From contig CAWADH010000013.1 of assembly GCA_963780795.1 (NCBI GenBank), positions 372,001 through 436,000 of the forward strand: a stretch of 64,000 nucleotides of DNA, in the 5' to 3' direction. Of the stretch, positions 62,115 through 64,000 are shown piece by piece. Source of the DNA: DATJGR01 sp963780795 (GTDB lineage: Bacteria > Pseudomonadota > Gammaproteobacteria > Pseudomonadales > Azotimanducaceae). Position 1 is the first letter of the stretch. Each line of letters starts with the position of its first letter. The notes beneath the pieces were generated by a model. The model ran no database searches. It was not told the DNA's origin and saw only the letters and a list, made by a program, of their open reading frames with translations. The translations under genes and the position numbers were made by a program.

Positions 62115-62295
62115 ACAATTAGTTATGAGTGCTTCCTAAGACATCGAATCGATCATTTGTCGCGACTTGGAGGGCATGTTGTCGCTTCGGGAACTGGGTC
62201 TCGCGCCGTCTGATCACTGGGTCAACCTACGTTACCGCTCATCGCCATAAACTCTCCGCAGATCGAGTCGCCAAGTCCGAATGGGAGGGTCATTG

Positions 62296-62931
62296 GTGGC
62301 AGCAGGACAGGAACAGAGGAGAGACCCCGAAGCGGTGCTGAACGCGTTGCATCACAACGTGACAGGCGAACTGCTGCGGCTGATCGACGGGTTCTATAGC
62401 AACATCGAAGATGGACTCTTCGAGTTGGCGTACAGAACCGGCGACGAAGGACAGCGTCGCCGCTGCTTCGATCTGATGCGTGAACTGCGGTTTCGCCGCA
62501 CCGGCCTCGTCAAAGCCTTTGCGCGTTCGATGGATCGATATCGCGGGCTGTGGTTCGACCAGGACGAGTCGCTCGAGGCGGATAGCGCAACCGGTCAGGA
62601 ACTGGATCAACTGATCATGCGCATGGCTGAAAAGAGCAGCTCACATTTTTCCGGCGTTCTGACATGCATTGCCGAACGCGCGGAGATCGCGACAGGACGC
62701 GCGTTCAAGGGGGGCCAGGATGTGCCGATCGCGCCGCGCCGCGTGGCGCGCGCCTTCGTAGTGTCGTGTCGCAGTCTGAAACTCGATCATGCGTCAATCG
62801 AGATCGTGCAGGACCTGTTCAGCCGTTTCGTGCTCGATGGATTGGGCAGTATCTACGGTCACTGCAATCTGCGTCTGCACAGCGAGGGCTACGAAACCGC
62901 TGACGAGATGGGGATCGCGTCCGGCGCATAG
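62296..62931 (+). CDS. DUF1631-like protein, short
   Basis: A 211-residue protein resembling the N-terminal part of DUF1631 proteins (LNALHHNVTGELLRLIDGFY, LFELAYRTGDEGQRRRCFDL). The GTG at 62296 is preceded by GGAGGG six bases upstream; the ATG at 62281 overlaps that site, so I prefer GTG. Full DUF1631 proteins exceed 600 residues, so this is a short relative. Function unknown. Confidence 0.65.
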   Translation: MAAGQEQRRDPEAVLNALHHNVTGELLRLIDGFYSNIEDGLFELAYRTGDEGQRRRCFDLMRELRFRRTGLVKAFARSMDRYRGLWFDQDESLEADSATGQELDQLIMRMAEKSSSHFSGVLTCIAERAEIATGRAFKGGQDVPIAPRRVARAFVVSCRSLKLDHASIEIVQDLFSRFVLDGLGSIYGHCNLRLHSEGYETADEMGIASGA

Positions 62932-62943
62932 CGCCGACAGTCG

Positions 62944-63354
62944 TCAGCGGTGTTCGTCGCGAGGACCGCTGTTCTTCCGGTTAACCGCATCCAGCAGTTG
63001 ATTCACGTGTCCGGCGCCTCGCTCGAAGCGCCCGCCAGGGCGTGTTTGCGCGAGTAGCGACTCTTCGATAGGCCGAACCATCTCGTCTGCGCTGGGGCCG
63101 CGATGGCGCGCGCCGAAGACGTTGATCCAAAGATCCGACTTGCGACCGAACCGCTGCACGCGACGGAAGTACAGATCGGGTTTGTCGCCACCCGCTACGA
63201 GGCCGACGATCACCGCGATGATCGAAACCGGGCTCAGGATGATGTCGCGAATGCCTTCCGTCGCGAGCTTCAGATGGAACACCAGGAGTTCCCACACCAG
63301 ACGCATGCGTGCATCGTGATGTGGTTGCGGTGAATTTGGTTCCTCGTCGCTCAT
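62944..63354 (-). CDS. Hypothetical membrane protein (136 aa)
   Basis: From ATG 63354 the protein begins MSDEEPNSPQPHHDARMRLV and has one hydrophobic segment (IILSPVSIIAVIVGLVAGG) followed by a soluble Arg-rich part (KPDLYFRRVQRFGRKSDLWI then NVFGARHRG). It resembles uncharacterised gammaproteobacterial proteins with the pattern SDxWINxFG. The upstream part of the frame lacks a start signal. Function unknown. Confidence 0.65.
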   Translation of the reverse strand: MSDEEPNSPQPHHDARMRLVWELLVFHLKLATEGIRDIILSPVSIIAVIVGLVAGGDKPDLYFRRVQRFGRKSDLWINVFGARHRGPSADEMVRPIEESLLAQTRPGGRFERGAGHVNQLLDAVNRKNSGPRDEHR

Positions 63355-63421
63355 GGCGATCGAGTCTAGGTTTCCGCTCTGCGCCTCGCAATCGCGAAAT
63401 CCATCCGGTATCGTCGCGCGC

Positions 63422-64000
63422 ATGTCGAACAAAGTGACGCTCTCAGCCGCTGTTCTCCTGCTCGCCGTCGCGATCGCGAGTCCGTTCGCGCGCGCGGCCG
63501 ACCCTGACGGAATCGTCGTGCTACAAACGGACTTCGGGCTGAAGGATCAGGCCGTTGCGGCGATGCGAGGCGTCATTCGAACGGTCGACCCCGGGCTCAC
63601 TGTGGACGATCTCACGCACGAGATCCCGTCTTACAACATCTGGGAAGCCGCCTATCGATTGAACGCGGTAATCGACTACTGGCCGGCGAGAACGGTGTTC
63701 GTGTCGGTGGTCGATCCCGGAGTGGGCACGTCGCGGAAATCGGTCGTGGCGCGTCTGAAGAACGGCGAAACGATCGTCACTCCCGACAATGGCACGCTCA
63801 CGCTCGTAGCGGAACGCGTGGGTGTGGCAGCCGTGCGTGAGATCGACGAAAGCAGGCATCGTTTGCCCGGATCGGAAGGCTCGTACACGTTTCATGGTCG
63901 CGACGTCTACGCATACGTCGGTGCGCTGTTAGCCAGCGGCAAGCTGAAATTCGACGACGTCGGACCACTACAGAACGGCGTCGTCTCGATTGCGTACGAA
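63422..64000 (+). CDS. S-adenosyl-L-methionine hydroxide adenosyltransferase (DUF62), partial
   Basis: The 5' part (193 codons) of a DUF62 enzyme that cleaves SAM with water to adenosine and methionine; the window ends inside it. A signal peptide (SAAVLLLAVAIASPFARAAD) indicates export. Domain features are VVLQTDFGLKDQAVAAMRGV, DLTHEIPSYNIWEAAYRL, VVDPGVGTSRKSV, VTPDNGTLT and TFHGRDVYAYVGA, all characteristic. Confidence 0.92.
   Translation, partial: MSNKVTLSAAVLLLAVAIASPFARAADPDGIVVLQTDFGLKDQAVAAMRGVIRTVDPGLTVDDLTHEIPSYNIWEAAYRLNAVIDYWPARTVFVSVVDPGVGTSRKSVVARLKNGETIVTPDNGTLTLVAERVGVAAVREIDESRHRLPGSEGSYTFHGRDVYAYVGALLASGKLKFDDVGPLQNGVVSIAYE

Noticed and set aside
1..64000. CRISPR arrays, rRNA genes, complete insertion sequences
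   Set aside because: No regularly spaced repeats, ribosomal RNA sequence or transposase with flanking inverted repeats was found on either strand.

Overview
The window is GC-rich DNA from a proteobacterium, most likely a gammaproteobacterium. The evidence is the type II secretion run gspE-M, the ETF / ETF-quinone oxidoreductase pair, a PyrB-type aspartate carbamoyltransferase, DUF1285 and DUF1631 proteins, a SthA-type transhydrogenase, and Pho-box-like sites beside a pst operon. No rRNA, intact tRNA, CRISPR array or complete insertion sequence was found. Taxonomy is inferred from gene content only.

Region 1 (1-14.3 kb) is an accessory, redox-rich segment in which most genes are broken by single-base frameshifts. 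It holds a secreted alpha/beta hydrolase, a molybdenum hydroxylase pair (isoquinoline 1-oxidoreductase type), two response regulators facing a PAS/GAF sensor kinase, a DUF1275 remnant, a chloroperoxidase-like hydrolase, a three-part periplasmic GMC dehydrogenase (Tat small subunit, flavoprotein, cytochrome c) with a cupin, and a cation-efflux protein. The encoded protein continues across each shift, so either recent decay or poor consensus sequence could explain the pattern.

Region 2 (14.3-35.3 kb) is mostly intact but full of small, poorly known genes. It includes a probable arsenate-detoxification pair (GAPDH + ArsJ), two paralogous CxxC...HxxxxH small proteins, short coiled-coil proteins, a 26-residue single-span membrane protein, and a tRNA-like remnant. 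A carbon/redox stress set follows: alpha-glucan phosphorylase, DUF2934, an unusual pyruvate kinase, DUF3562, a tyrosine phosphatase, PilZ, a second GAPDH, a zinc alcohol dehydrogenase and SthA.

Region 3 (34.5-44.4 kb) concerns phosphate. It has pstS-pstC-pstA-pstB-pstS2 followed by a Fic-fold protein with a degenerate active site, then a TauD-like dioxygenase and polyphosphate kinase 2 diverging from a strong Pho-box-like repeat. A metallophosphoesterase and a ZntB/CorA transporter with an operator-like inverted repeat complete it. A second single-span miniprotein resembling the first lies just after zntB.

Region 4 (44.7-46.8 kb) is a scar of truncated genes: a GAF fragment, a DUF4440 fragment, a possible recombinase remnant and a broken permuted-papain hydrolase.

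Region 5 (46.8-64 kb) is core-like and tightly packed: MoaA, a lipoprotein, DUF1285, ETF-QO divergent from etfBA, pyrB, an ECF sigma factor with a lone FecR N-terminal domain, gspE to gspM, a DUF1631 protein, a membrane protein and the start of a DUF62 SAM-hydrolysing enzyme cut by the window end.
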